Origin: Candidatus Lustribacter telmatis
GTDB taxonomy: Bacteria; Vulcanimicrobiota; Vulcanimicrobiia; Vulcanimicrobiales; Vulcanimicrobiaceae
Length of the DNA: 46,782 nt
Direction: 5' to 3'
Assembly: GCA_003164045.1 (NCBI GenBank)
Contig: PLRU01000081.1
Location: forward strand, 1-46,782
Part shown: positions 16,780 to 25,664 of the stretch, piece by piece
Layout of the letters: each line of letters starts with the position of its first letter
How positions within the stretch are numbered: the first letter of the stretch is position 1
Notes under the pieces: model-generated
Databases searched by the model: none
Told to the model about the DNA's origin: nothing
The model's input: the letters and a program-made list of their open reading frames with translations, nothing else
Translations under genes and position numbers: made by a program

Positions 16780-17925
16780 TTACGGTTTGGGGCGAATCCT
16801 GAAGATGCCGCCGTCTTCGTCGTCGCTAACGAAGAGGCTGCCGTCGGGACCGACGGCCACGCCGGTTGGGCGCGCTATGCGTTGGCCGGCCGCGTTTTGG
16901 AAACCGCCGACGAACTCTTTCCACTGGGTGGTGGGGTCGTTCCAATTCACGGGCGTCTGCGGTTCGTCGCCGTTCATCGCGACGAACACGACGCGCGGCG
17001 GAACCGGCGGCTGATGCCACGAGCCGTGCAGCGTCACGAACGCGCCGCCGCGATACGCTTCCGGAAAGGCGTGCGCGCCGCTGGGATGTTCGGGATAGAA
17101 CGTCGCGCCGATCGGCGTTTCGTAAGCGGGGAAGACGACGCGCGGGACGGTCTGTCCGCTGCAATCGTGGGATCCCACGGCTTGATGGTTCTCGTAGCAG
17201 TATGGCCAGCCGTAATCGACCACGCTCGCGTGCAGCGTCACCGGATCGAACATCTCGTAGGGATGTCCGTGCGGCAGTTCGTCTTGGCCCGCAACGCCCG
17301 CCCACAACACGCCGGTTTGCGGGTTGACGGCGAGCGCAATGGCGTTGCGGATGCGGCGCGCTTTAACCGTCATCCCGGTGCCGTCGAGCTCCGCTTGCTG
17401 GATCGTCGCCCGCGTCGCATCGAGATCGGGATCGCAATTGTTGCACGACGAGCCGACACTGGTGAAGAGCAATTTGTTCGACACAGCCACCGTCGTGGTG
17501 ACGTGGTCGCGCGCGACGCCGCTGGTGCGCACCGATTCGATCTTGCGCGGCGCGGCGCGCGGGGCGCGATCGCCGGCGCGATACGGCAATTCGTACACGC
17601 CGAACTGCGCGCCGAGATACATCCGCTCGCCGTCGATCGTCACGCCCGCCACCGGGTGGTCGGCGATCTGCGCGAACACTTTCGCCGGCGCGGCGTTGCC
17701 TTGCGCGTCGGCCACGAGGTAGACCGTGTTGCCCGAGGTTCCGACGAAGAGGTCGCCGTTGGGCGCGACGGCGATTTCGCGGGCGTTTTCGACCGTCGCG
17801 ATCCGTTCGATCGCGAACCCCGATGCGACCGTGAGACCGACGGGCGGCGCCGCGGCCCGAACGCCGGCGGGGGCAAGCAGAGCAACCACGGCGAGGGCAA
17901 GGGCCGTGCGCAGCAACGTCTTCAT
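16780..17925 (-). CDS. Secreted glucose/sorbosone dehydrogenase-like beta-propeller protein
   Basis: The 381-aa protein starts at the ATG at 17925 with a clear signal peptide (KTLLRTALALAVVALLAPAG, then cleavage near ARAAA). The rest reads as a six-bladed propeller of the soluble PQQ-type sugar/sorbosone dehydrogenase family: AREIAVAPNGDLFVGTSGN near residue 48, RIRNAIALAVNPQTG near residue 194, DYGWPYCYENH near residue 240, and RPTGVAVGPDGSLFVSDDEDG near the C-terminus. Activity on a particular sugar cannot be assigned, and some homologues have no shown enzyme activity. It lies convergent to hisB with an 11-base gap and divergent from hisH. Confidence 0.8.
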   Translation of the reverse strand: MKTLLRTALALAVVALLAPAGVRAAAPPVGLTVASGFAIERIATVENAREIAVAPNGDLFVGTSGNTVYLVADAQGNAAPAKVFAQIADHPVAGVTIDGERMYLGAQFGVYELPYRAGDRAPRAAPRKIESVRTSGVARDHVTTTVAVSNKLLFTSVGSSCNNCDPDLDATRATIQQAELDGTGMTVKARRIRNAIALAVNPQTGVLWAGVAGQDELPHGHPYEMFDPVTLHASVVDYGWPYCYENHQAVGSHDCSGQTVPRVVFPAYETPIGATFYPEHPSGAHAFPEAYRGGAFVTLHGSWHQPPVPPRVVFVAMNGDEPQTPVNWNDPTTQWKEFVGGFQNAAGQRIARPTGVAVGPDGSLFVSDDEDGGIFRIRPKP

Positions 17926-17943
17926 GCCGGGTGTTTCCCCACG

Positions 17944-17953
17944 TTCACGTGAA
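17944..17953. promoter_or_regulatory. Palindrome between divergent genes
   Basis: TTCACGTGAA is a perfect 10-base palindrome in the 39-base gap between the sugar-dehydrogenase-like gene (minus) and hisH (plus). Its position would suit a shared operator. It is short enough to occur by chance in this sequence, and no regulator is suggested by the context. Confidence 0.3.
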
Positions 17954-17964
17954 ATAATGCGACG

Positions 17965-18576
17965 ATGGGATCCAAACGGCTCGCGGTGCTGGACTACGGC
18001 GGCGGGAACATCGGCTCGCTGGTCGCGGCGCTCGAGCGGCGCGGCGTGGCCTTCGATTTGACGTCCGACCCGAGCCGCGTGACCGCTGCGGATGCGGCGA
18101 TCTTGCCCGGCGACGGCGCGTTCGGGGCCACGATGGACGCATTGCGCGAGCGCGGCCTCGATCGTGCCGTGCGGACGCTGGTGGCCGCGCGCAAACCGTT
18201 CCTCGGCATCTGCGTCGGCATGCAAGTGCTGTTTGAGTCGAGCGATGAGTTCGGCGGCGACGAGGGGCTCGGCATCTTCGCCGGCCACGTGCGGCGTTTC
18301 GTCGGCGCTCCGCGCGTGCCGCACATGGGATGGAACGACCTGAGGATCGAGCGCGAGCATCCGTTCGTTGCCGGCTTGCACGGCGGCGAGTTTGCGTACT
18401 TCTTGCACTCGTATCGCGTGGCGGATAGCGACGCGACGGTTGCGAGTACCGACTATGGCGGGCGGTTTGCGGCGATCGTGGCGCGCGAAAACGTGATGGC
18501 GACGCAATTTCATCCCGAGAAGAGCCAGCGCACGGGCGCGGTACTGCTCGATAATTTCCTCGCGCTCGCCGCGTGA
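17965..18576 (+). CDS. hisH: Imidazole glycerol phosphate synthase glutaminase subunit HisH
   Basis: HisH releases ammonia from glutamine and channels it to HisF for imidazole ring closure. It is a class I glutamine amidotransferase with the triad Cys82 (GICVGMQ), His182 and Glu184 (FHPEKS). The N-terminal LDYGGGNIGSL (9-19), PGDGAFG near residue 48 and PHMGWND near residue 118 are family motifs. Length is 203 aa. Its partner hisF is not in this window. The stop overlaps hisA as GTGA, indicating coupled translation. Confidence 0.96.
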   Translation: MGSKRLAVLDYGGGNIGSLVAALERRGVAFDLTSDPSRVTAADAAILPGDGAFGATMDALRERGLDRAVRTLVAARKPFLGICVGMQVLFESSDEFGGDEGLGIFAGHVRRFVGAPRVPHMGWNDLRIEREHPFVAGLHGGEFAYFLHSYRVADSDATVASTDYGGRFAAIVARENVMATQFHPEKSQRTGAVLLDNFLALAA

Positions 18577-19313
18577 TTCGTCTGCTGCGCGAACTGCTGC
18601 TGCTGCCGGCGATCGATCTGCGCGGCGGCAAATGCGTGCGCCTCGAGCGCGGCGACCCGTCGCGCGAGACGCAGTACGATGACGATCCGGTCGCGCGCGC
18701 CAAAGCGTTCGTTGCCGCCGGCGCACGCGCGCTGCACGTCGTGGATCTCGACGGCGCGTTCGGCTCGGGCGAAAACGCGCGCGCGCTGCAGGCGATCTGC
18801 GCGGCGGTCGACGTGCAGGTGCAGACGGGCGGGGGCGTTCGCACGCTTGCGGACGTGCGGGCGCGCATCGACGCCGGCGCGGCGGCCGTCGTGCTCGGGA
18901 CGATTCTGATCGAAGATCCGGAGACCGCCCGCGCGATCGTCGCGGCATTCGGCGAGCGGATCGTGGCCGGGATCGACGCGCGCGGCGACCGCGTCGCCAC
19001 CCGCGGTTGGCAAAAAGACGCGGGCGTCTTGCGCGATGACCTGGTGCGCGACGTCGCCGCTTGGGGCGTGCGGCGCATCGTCTATACCGAGATCGCCCGC
19101 GATGGGATGGGCTCGGGCTACGACGTCGGCGCGCTCGCTCACGTGGCCGGCCTGGCCCCCGTCCACATCACGGCCAGCGGCGGCGCAAAGACCCTGGCCG
19201 ACCTCATTGCGCTGCGCGACGGCACGCCGCCCAACGTCGATGCGGCGATCATCGGGCGCGCCCTTTACGAAGGCACGCTCGATTTGGCCGAGGCTCTTAA
19301 CGCTTTGAGCTAG
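18573..19313 (+). CDS. hisA: ProFAR isomerase HisA
   Basis: HisA is the TIM-barrel isomerase that converts ProFAR to PRFAR in histidine synthesis. The barrel-start motif LLPAIDLRGGKCVRL places the catalytic Asp at residue 15, and the second catalytic Asp is residue 135 in GIDARGD. TGGGVR near residue 85 and ASGGAKTLADL near residue 198 form the phosphate sites. The GTG start overlaps hisH by four bases and adds about ten residues before the first barrel strand compared with typical HisA. This extension is supported only by the overlap pattern. Confidence 0.95.
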   Translation: MIRLLRELLLLPAIDLRGGKCVRLERGDPSRETQYDDDPVARAKAFVAAGARALHVVDLDGAFGSGENARALQAICAAVDVQVQTGGGVRTLADVRARIDAGAAAVVLGTILIEDPETARAIVAAFGERIVAGIDARGDRVATRGWQKDAGVLRDDLVRDVAAWGVRRIVYTEIARDGMGSGYDVGALAHVAGLAPVHITASGGAKTLADLIALRDGTPPNVDAAIIGRALYEGTLDLAEALNALS

Positions 19314-19349
19314 GGATTTCTCAACGTTCCAGGGGAAAATTCACGGGCA

Positions 19350-20615
19350 ATGCTCACAAAAGCCGACAACGAGCTTCTGGTCCGCATCGGCCCGAAAACG
19401 CCGATGGGCGAACTCTTCCGCCGCTTCTGGACGCCGGTCATGCTGGCGAGCGAACTCGGCGGCCCGGATTCGGCACCGGTTCGCGTCCGCATTCTGGGCG
19501 AAGATCTGGTCGCATTTCGCGACTCGCACGGCAAACTCGGATTGCTCGATGCGTATTGTCCGCACCGGCGCGCCAACCTGTTCTGGGGCCGCAACGAACA
19601 AGACGGGCTGCGCTGCGTCTATCACGGCTGGAAGTTCGACGTCACCGGCGCGTGCACCGATCTGCCGAATTGTCCCGAGGGCCCGACGCTCAAGAACAAG
19701 GTCAAGACGACGTCGTACCCCGCGATGGAACGCGGCGGTTTGATTTGGGCCTTCATGGGCCCGATCGATCTGATGCCGGAGTTTCCGGCGATTGAAGCAT
19801 TTGCCGTTCCCGACGATCATCGCTCGATCACGAAGATGATCACCGTCGGCAACTACGCGCAGCTGCAAGAAGGCGATATCGATTCCAGTCACGTTTCGTT
19901 TCTCCATAGCCGCATGGATGGGAAACCGATCCCCGGCGGCCGCGTCGATGCTACCGTGTTCGCCGACAAACAGCCGCGCTGGTTCACCGCGGAAACCGAT
20001 TACGGCTTGATGCTCTCGGCGCAGCGCAATGCCGGCGAAGACACATTTCATTGGCGCGTCAACCAGTATCTGATGCCCTATGCCGTGCTGATTGCGGCGC
20101 CGCCCGGCGGCCCGGTACTCACGCAAGTGCGCGTGCCGATCGACGACGATCACTCGATGCACTTCCGCGTCTGGTCGAATGCCGATCATCCGCTCAATGC
20201 CGAAGAACTCGCCGTGCTCAACGACGGCGTCACAGTGCCTGAAGTGGTTCCCGGCACGTTCTCAACCAAAGAAGAGTTCGAGAACGATTACCTGATCGAT
20301 CGCACGGATCAGGCCACATCGAGTTTCACCGGGATCAAGTCGATCGTCGCGCAAGATCTGGCGGTCACGCAAGATCAAGGCGGGTACGGCACGATCGCCG
20401 ACCGTAGCCGTGAATATCTCACCAGCTCCGACAAAGCGATCATCGCGCTGCGCAAGCGGCTGCTCACCAGTGCCAAACAACTGATGCAAGGCCACGAGCC
20501 GCCCGAACCGCGCAATCCTCAGGCGTACAGCGTTCGTCCCGGCGATTTCAAGCTGCCGCGGACGACGCCCGTTGCCGAGGGAGCGAAAGACATGCTGCTC
20601 GCTACGGTCCGATGA
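19350..20615 (+). CDS. Rieske non-heme iron oxygenase, large subunit
   Basis: This is a Rieske-type aromatic-ring or alkyl oxygenase. The [2Fe-2S] ligands are Cys70-X-His72 (CPHRRANLFWG) and Cys89-X2-His92 (CVYHGW). The mononuclear iron site is visible as His181 and His186 (DSSHVSFLH) with Asp336 (QDLAVTQ). DRSREYLTSSDKAIIALRKRLL near residue 351 is typical of the phthalate 4,5-dioxygenase/3-ketosteroid-like branch that uses a separate reductase. No reductase or ferredoxin gene is adjacent, so electron donor and substrate are unknown. The ATG start lies 36 bases after hisA. Confidence 0.9.
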   Translation: MLTKADNELLVRIGPKTPMGELFRRFWTPVMLASELGGPDSAPVRVRILGEDLVAFRDSHGKLGLLDAYCPHRRANLFWGRNEQDGLRCVYHGWKFDVTGACTDLPNCPEGPTLKNKVKTTSYPAMERGGLIWAFMGPIDLMPEFPAIEAFAVPDDHRSITKMITVGNYAQLQEGDIDSSHVSFLHSRMDGKPIPGGRVDATVFADKQPRWFTAETDYGLMLSAQRNAGEDTFHWRVNQYLMPYAVLIAAPPGGPVLTQVRVPIDDDHSMHFRVWSNADHPLNAEELAVLNDGVTVPEVVPGTFSTKEEFENDYLIDRTDQATSSFTGIKSIVAQDLAVTQDQGGYGTIADRSREYLTSSDKAIIALRKRLLTSAKQLMQGHEPPEPRNPQAYSVRPGDFKLPRTTPVAEGAKDMLLATVR

Positions 20616-20622
20616 ACCGTCC

Positions 20623-21741
20623 CTACGGCGCAGCGACGAGGTAGTTGCGCGGCACGTGCGCGGGTAGCCGCGTGACGATTTCGTAGGCAATCGTCCCGGT
20701 TGCAGCCGCGAGTTCGTCGGCACCGATCGCCGTGTACGCGTCGCGTCCGATCAGAATGACGGGGCTGCCGGGCAGCGCGTCGGGTGCCTCCGTGCAATCG
20801 ACGAAGCTCATGTTCATGCATACGCGCCCGACGATGCGGCACCGTTGACCCGCTACGAGAACGTGACCGCGATCGCCGGCGTTGCGCGGCAGACCTTCGG
20901 CGTAGCCGATCGGTAGAACGCCGATGCGTGAGGGCCGTTTCGTATGATACGCGCAGCCGTAGCCGACCGGCGTGTGCGCGGGAACGTCGTGAACCAGTAC
21001 GAGTTTGGTGCGCCATTCGAGCGCGGGCTGGAGCGCAAAGCCGCGGTCGCGCATCGTGAGTTCGGTTTCGGGCGACGGCCACAGCCCATAAATGCCGATG
21101 CCGGCGCGGATGGAATCGAGCCGCGTCTCCGGCCAGAGCATCGCGGCCGCGGTTGCTGCGATGTGCCGCTCGACATCGGGCGAAACGTTGCGCGTTGCCG
21201 TGGCAAACGCGTCGAGCTGCTCGCGCGTAAACGTCGAGTCCATCTCTTCGGCGGCTGCGAGATGCGAAAACACGCCGGCGAGTTCGAGCGAGGGGTGTTC
21301 GGCGTAGCGGCGCAAGCGCGCGGGTGCGTCCGCAACGCGCATGCCGAGCCGTGCGACGCCGGTGTCGATCTTAGCGTGCACGTGGAAGGGCGAGCCGCCG
21401 TGATGCGCCGCCGACGCGACGTCGTCCAAATACGAGCCGCCGTCCCAGAGCGTGAGCTCGACTCCGGCCGTATGCGCGTCATCGAGCGACGCGGCGCGGA
21501 TCGGTCCGAGAACGTGAATCGGCGTAGTGATTCCCGCTTCGCGCAGCGCAAGCGCCTCGTCGAGTTCGTATACGGCCAAGCGCGAGACGCGCCCGGCGAT
21601 GGCGCGCGCAACTTCCACGAGACCGTGACCGTACGCATTCGACTTGACCACCGGCACGACGCGGGCCGGCGCAACGAGCTCGGAGAGCGCATCGACGTTG
21701 CGCGCGATCGCGCCCAGATCGATGCGTAGTTCGGCGATCAT
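20623..21741 (-). CDS. alr: Alanine racemase
   Basis: Alr is the PLP enzyme that makes D-alanine, the substrate of Ddl and so of the cell wall pathway encoded at the left of the window. The PLP lysine is Lys33 in VKSNAYGHG, and the second catalytic base is Tyr261 in VGYGCAYHT. GVFSHLAAAEEMDS near residue 156, RAGIGIYG near residue 212 and GRVCMNMSFVDC near residue 308 match the family. Length is 372 aa. The start overlaps the stop of the upstream small membrane protein (ATGA), so alr is probably translated by coupling at the end of a minus-strand operon rather than with the dcw genes. Confidence 0.95.
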   Translation of the reverse strand: MIAELRIDLGAIARNVDALSELVAPARVVPVVKSNAYGHGLVEVARAIAGRVSRLAVYELDEALALREAGITTPIHVLGPIRAASLDDAHTAGVELTLWDGGSYLDDVASAAHHGGSPFHVHAKIDTGVARLGMRVADAPARLRRYAEHPSLELAGVFSHLAAAEEMDSTFTREQLDAFATATRNVSPDVERHIAATAAAMLWPETRLDSIRAGIGIYGLWPSPETELTMRDRGFALQPALEWRTKLVLVHDVPAHTPVGYGCAYHTKRPSRIGVLPIGYAEGLPRNAGDRGHVLVAGQRCRIVGRVCMNMSFVDCTEAPDALPGSPVILIGRDAYTAIGADELAAATGTIAYEIVTRLPAHVPRNYLVAAP

Positions 21742-22226
21742 CGCGCGCGCAGCATCCGCGAAACGACGAACGCGACCGGAACGCCGAAGAACACCAGAAA
21801 CGCGACCATGTCACGATCGAACGTGTAGATCGTCGGTGCGGTGAAATGACCGGCGCCGACGAGCACGGCTTGCATCACGAACCAAACGATCAGTCCGAAG
21901 CCGGCGCCCGAGATGAGCGGACGCGTGAGCAATTGCGATTGTTTGCTCGCGGCATAGATGTAGCCGAACGACCACAAGATCGTCCCGGCAAAAAGCACGA
22001 GCACGCCCGCGGGTACGGCCGCCGCCCCATCGGAGAGCGCCGCCCCACCGACCGCCGCGGCCAGGAACGTATACGTGTTGCTTACCGGCAGTCCGGCTCG
22101 CAGTTCCGCGAACGCCGCGAACGCGGCCAAGGTCACGGCGGAAATGAGGCCGGCGACGACCCCGGCGACGAGCCAATCGCGCCGCACGAGAGAACGAGTC
22201 ATCCTCCGCTCTTCTCGCGACTGCAA
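21738..22226 (-). CDS. Small multi-pass membrane protein, function unknown
   Basis: I do not recognise a family. The 162-aa protein has a basic N-terminus and about four hydrophobic helices (roughly 18-42, 52-64, 70-92, 102-126), with a last one near 138-156. The start may be TTG at 22226, with GGAG five bases upstream, or ATG at 22202, which has GGAGG directly against it; the longer form is given. It begins 29 bases after the usher-like gene and overlaps alr by four bases, so it may bridge the secreted operon and alr. No enzymatic motif is visible. Confidence 0.7.
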   Translation of the reverse strand: MQSREERRMTRSLVRRDWLVAGVVAGLISAVTLAAFAAFAELRAGLPVSNTYTFLAAAVGGAALSDGAAAVPAGVLVLFAGTILWSFGYIYAASKQSQLLTRPLISGAGFGLIVWFVMQAVLVGAGHFTAPTIYTFDRDMVAFLVFFGVPVAFVVSRMLRAR

Positions 22227-22254
22227 TAACGCTCCGTCTAGAAGGTGACCTTTT

Positions 22255-24345
22255 TTAGCGAAACGTGGTGTGCTCGACCTTACGTTGCGGAGCTAAAACG
22301 ACGTCCGTCGATCCATCCGCGATCGGGAGAGCGGCGGGGCTCTCGAAGCCGTGGGGTACGGTCGCCGGATCGAGTAAGATCGTCGAGGCCGGATCGTACG
22401 GCGCGCGCGCGAAAACGTAGTGGCCGTTGACGTCGGTCGTGGCGCTCTCACCGGTCGGCTCGAGCACGACGCGGATGCCTTCCAGCGATGCACCCGGCGG
22501 AATTGCGTCTGTCGCTCCGCCGAAGGCGATCGTGCCGGCGATCGAGCGTTGCGGGAACATCGTCAGGGCGACTTTTGCTGCTGTGCCCGTTGCGACGACG
22601 TCGCATGTGGTTGACGCATAGCTGCGGTCGGCGCTCTCGGCATACACCGTGTGGCGACCGGCGGCGACCATGATCGGCGTGCCGGCTGCGTACGGCTGCG
22701 GGGTGCGGACGCCGTCGACGAACACGCGCAACGCACCGTAGCGGGTTGCGTCGGGGACGAAGACGGTGACCGGGAACGTTGCGATGCGCGGCTTCGGTTG
22801 ACGGAAACCGGCGAGCATCGACAAGCGCAGCGCGGGACGTCCGCTCGGCCCGGCGACCACGCCGACTTCGAATGCAAGCGACGGCGCGAGCGGGACGACG
22901 AGGCCCACCAGCGGCCGGATCGTGCCGGCGTTGAGGTCGAAGCCGCCGGCGAAGTTGAGTCCCGGATGGTTGGTGCGAATTTGCGCGATGCCGCTGGTTG
23001 CGCCGCCGCTGCTGCTGGCGTCGATTTCGGCCAACATGCGATGGAACGCGAAGCCGCCCGTTGCCCCGAACACGTGCTGCGCACCGGCCGACGTGAAGAA
23101 CGAACCATACGCGCCGGGGCCCGCGTAGCTTGCGGTGAAGTTCGTCCAGTGCTCCGACACGTTGGCACCGAGCGTGAGACTGTTCCAACGTGTCGTAACG
23201 CCGACGGTCGGACTGCCCGGTGCGGCGATGGAACGGATGTAGCCGGCCGTTACCGTCGTCACGGTACTGAGATGTTCGCCGATGACCGCACCGGTAGGCA
23301 GATCGCCGGCGGTCAACGGCAGCGACCCCGATGCATCGCTGACGATTGCGTCGAGAAACGTCTTGCCGCTCGTGCGCGCGTGGATGCCGGCGCCGGCTCC
23401 GTGTCCGCCGACGAGCGTTTCGTAGTCGAGCGTGCCCCAGCGTTGCTGATCGATCACCGAGTGGCGCAGGATCGGTTGATCGAACGCGCCGTCGCCCGAT
23501 ACGAAGGCCAGCGTATCGGTGTTGTTCCCTTGGGTGTGCGCGACGGCGGCGATGTTGCCGTCGATGCTTCGCCCCGACGACACGTCGTAGGCGCCCTCGC
23601 CGGTAGCGAGATGCGCCGTGGCGCCGGTGAGCGAGCCGTTGCTGATCACGCTGCCCGCGAGCGGGTTGTTGATCGTGCCGAATGCAACGTTGCGCACCGC
23701 TTTGCCGACGGTCACGACGCCGACCGGGTTCGTCACCGCATCGCCGCCGTACGACGACACGGCGCCGTGCACGACGCCCGCGCTGCCCGCAAGACTCGTT
23801 TGATACACGCGGCTGCTGCCGTCGAATTCAACCGAAACCGCGAGGGTGCCGGCATCCCCTTGGACGATGGCCGGCGCGCTGTACGCCTCCGGGACGGCGG
23901 TGGGAACCGGTGCGGGCGGCGGCGTCGCCGGACGCGGAACTTCGCGAATCTGCACGTCGGTCGAGAGTTCGGTTACGAGCGCGACGTGGGTGCCTTCGCG
24001 CTGCACGGTGAGGTGAAACAACGTTGCGGCGTCGGAGATCGCGAGTTCGATGTGACCGTTGCGCTCGACCGCGGGCCCTTCGAAGAGCGCGACGTCGGCG
24101 CCGTCTTCGCGCACGAGACGCGAACCGATGCGGATCGCCTCGGGTCCCGTGCCGTCGTTGAGGATTGCGCCGTCGCCGGTGCGTTTAAACGTCCAGCCGA
24201 GTTGTTTTGCAATCGGTTCGATCGCCACCGACGGCTCGCGCGGCGCGGCCGGCATCGGAACGTAGGCGATCTGCGCGGCGGCTGCCGGCAGCGTCGCAAG
24301 CACGCAGATCGCCGTTGCGGCGATCCAGGCGAGCGCGCGTTTCAT
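22255..24345 (-). CDS. Large secreted usher-like protein of the chaperone/pilin operon
   Basis: This is a 696-aa exported protein with a signal peptide (residues 1-24). Residues 40-115 resemble the copper-amine-oxidase-N/stalk domain: PIAKQLGWTFKRTGDGAIL, then IRIGSRLV, then GHIELAISDAATLF. A proline-rich linker (136-152) leads to a glycine- and beta-rich region (about 155-520) that reads like an outer-membrane barrel. The C-terminus has YGALRVFVDGV and a regulatory-like beta domain with TTDVNGHYVFA. Classical usher plug motifs are not obvious. It starts one base after the second pilin, so an usher or scaffold role is inferred from context and size. It could instead be a surface adhesin. Confidence 0.6.
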   Translation of the reverse strand: MKRALAWIAATAICVLATLPAAAAQIAYVPMPAAPREPSVAIEPIAKQLGWTFKRTGDGAILNDGTGPEAIRIGSRLVREDGADVALFEGPAVERNGHIELAISDAATLFHLTVQREGTHVALVTELSTDVQIREVPRPATPPPAPVPTAVPEAYSAPAIVQGDAGTLAVSVEFDGSSRVYQTSLAGSAGVVHGAVSSYGGDAVTNPVGVVTVGKAVRNVAFGTINNPLAGSVISNGSLTGATAHLATGEGAYDVSSGRSIDGNIAAVAHTQGNNTDTLAFVSGDGAFDQPILRHSVIDQQRWGTLDYETLVGGHGAGAGIHARTSGKTFLDAIVSDASGSLPLTAGDLPTGAVIGEHLSTVTTVTAGYIRSIAAPGSPTVGVTTRWNSLTLGANVSEHWTNFTASYAGPGAYGSFFTSAGAQHVFGATGGFAFHRMLAEIDASSSGGATSGIAQIRTNHPGLNFAGGFDLNAGTIRPLVGLVVPLAPSLAFEVGVVAGPSGRPALRLSMLAGFRQPKPRIATFPVTVFVPDATRYGALRVFVDGVRTPQPYAAGTPIMVAAGRHTVYAESADRSYASTTCDVVATGTAAKVALTMFPQRSIAGTIAFGGATDAIPPGASLEGIRVVLEPTGESATTDVNGHYVFARAPYDPASTILLDPATVPHGFESPAALPIADGSTDVVLAPQRKVEHTTFR

Positions 24346-24346
24346 G

Positions 24347-24847
24347 TCAGGAAGCGGTCGCGCTTACCGTAAACGTTCCGAGGTACGAGGCTGCCAAGAA
24401 CGGTGCGGTCGCGGTAGTGGTGTCGTTGAGCGTCAACTCGATGGTGAACGTGCTGGTGACGTTGGACTTGCCTTGTGTGAGCGTGCCGCACGTCGTCGGT
24501 CCGTTCAGCGCTGCCGGCGAGGCCGCAACGAAACCCGTGTTGCTGCCCGTGCGCGTGCACGTCAGCGTAAAGTCGCGCGGGTCGAGGGTCGTGCCCGACG
24601 GGATGCTCGGCAGGCTTATCGGCGTTACCGTGACGGTGCCGCCGGCGCCGCCGGTGGTGGTGGTGAACGTGATCGAGGCCGATGCGGTGAGCGGCGAACT
24701 GGTGAGCGCCGCGTTCGACAGGTTGACTGCGCTAAACGCGAGCGTGGTGGAGGTCACCGTCACGACGGCACTGGGCGGAGCGGCAAATACCGGGGTGGCT
24801 GCCGCGATCGCGCACGCGGCGCCGAATGCAGCGAGCCGGAATCTCAC
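24347..24847 (-). CDS. Spore coat U-like secreted pilin subunit (second of operon)
   Basis: This 166-aa exported protein begins with a signal peptide (RFRLAAFGAACAIAAATPVFA). The mature part is low in charge, rich in Thr, Ser and Val, with alternating strands, two cysteines (TLTCTRTG and PTTCGTLT) and a C-terminal YLGTFTVSATAS strand. This is the pattern of spore-coat-U/archaic chaperone-usher pilins, whose last strand and donor strand drive polymerisation. The GTG start overlaps the chaperone stop as GTGA. The stop is one base from the usher-like gene. Confidence 0.7.
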   Translation of the reverse strand: MRFRLAAFGAACAIAAATPVFAAPPSAVVTVTSTTLAFSAVNLSNAALTSSPLTASASITFTTTTGGAGGTVTVTPISLPSIPSGTTLDPRDFTLTCTRTGSNTGFVAASPAALNGPTTCGTLTQGKSNVTSTFTIELTLNDTTTATAPFLAASYLGTFTVSATAS

Positions 24848-25659
24848 CGGACGTGAACCTCGGTCGTCCCTTCGATCAGGGTCGGTCCACCGTAGTCGAG
24901 CGTGAACGAAACGTCGTAGGCGCCGGGAGCGAGCCCGCCGAGCGCTTTATTGTAGACGCGCGCTTCGTTCGCAAAGAGCACCGGCACGCTGTCGGTCTCG
25001 TCGATGACGATGTGCCCGTCGTGGCGCAGCACGATGTGCGCGGAGGTCCGGGCGTAGGCGGCGCCGTCGTTGACGATGCGTGCCGAGAGAACCGCCGAGC
25101 CGCTCGCCGGCGAGCTGACGTGGAGTTGGGTGATTTTCGCGTGCGATACCGGCGTGCCGACGGTGTCGTAGGCGACGACGGTTGCGGCCGGTCCGAACGT
25201 GACGTTGCCGGTGACCGGAACGCCGCGCACGAGAAACCCGCTGTGATAGACGGCGGTCTCGCTCGGAAACGATGCCGGCAGATCGAGGGTGAGTGCGAGT
25301 TCGCGCGTTTCGCCCGGTGCGAGGACGACGTTGGTGGGTTCCATGCGCAGGAAGTCGGAGATCGAGGCTTTGCCTTCGGTGCCGGGCTGCTCGACGCGAA
25401 CCGTACCGTCGGCAGCCACTTTCCAATCCATGCGCAACGCGACGATGCGCTCGGGTTCGTTTCCGCTGTTGCGAACCGTAACGGTTGCCGTTCCGGCATC
25501 ACCCGCTCCCGCGTGGAACTCGACGACGAGCGGCGAGACCGTAAGCGAGAGACTCTGCGGCGGGGCGCTCTGCGCGAGTGCCGGCGTGGTGAGGAGCGCG
25601 ATCGCCGAACCAACGGCGATGGCGATGCGGCGGACGAACCGGACGCTGTCGTGTTGCAT
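24844..25659 (-). CDS. Periplasmic fimbrial-type chaperone (PapD-like)
   Basis: This 271-aa exported protein starts at ATG 25659 with signal peptide VRRIAIAVGSAIALLTTPALAQ. Two immunoglobulin-like domains are visible. The first (about 28-140) has LSLTVSPLVVEFHAGAGD followed by VTVRNSGNEPERIVALRMDW, the arrangement seen in pilus chaperones and related proteins. The second (about 150-270) ends in a beta-rich ALGGLAPGAYDVSFTLDYGG segment. It lies between two pilin-like genes, five bases after the first and overlapping the second, which fits a role in holding pilin subunits in the periplasm. The subunit-binding residues cannot be identified with certainty. Confidence 0.7.
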   Translation of the reverse strand: MQHDSVRFVRRIAIAVGSAIALLTTPALAQSAPPQSLSLTVSPLVVEFHAGAGDAGTATVTVRNSGNEPERIVALRMDWKVAADGTVRVEQPGTEGKASISDFLRMEPTNVVLAPGETRELALTLDLPASFPSETAVYHSGFLVRGVPVTGNVTFGPAATVVAYDTVGTPVSHAKITQLHVSSPASGSAVLSARIVNDGAAYARTSAHIVLRHDGHIVIDETDSVPVLFANEARVYNKALGGLAPGAYDVSFTLDYGGPTLIEGTTEVHVR

Positions 25660-25664
25660 CGTGA

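Noticed and set aside
16780..18948. 722-codon version of the sugar-dehydrogenase-like gene extending through hisH
   Set aside because: The extension is basic, motif-free and antisense to hisH; the signal peptide starts at 17925.
22651..24372. 573-codon plus-strand open frame opposite the usher-like gene
   Set aside because: The translation is Arg/Asp/Gly-rich without motifs; the minus strand encodes a signal peptide and coherent secreted protein with correct operon spacing.
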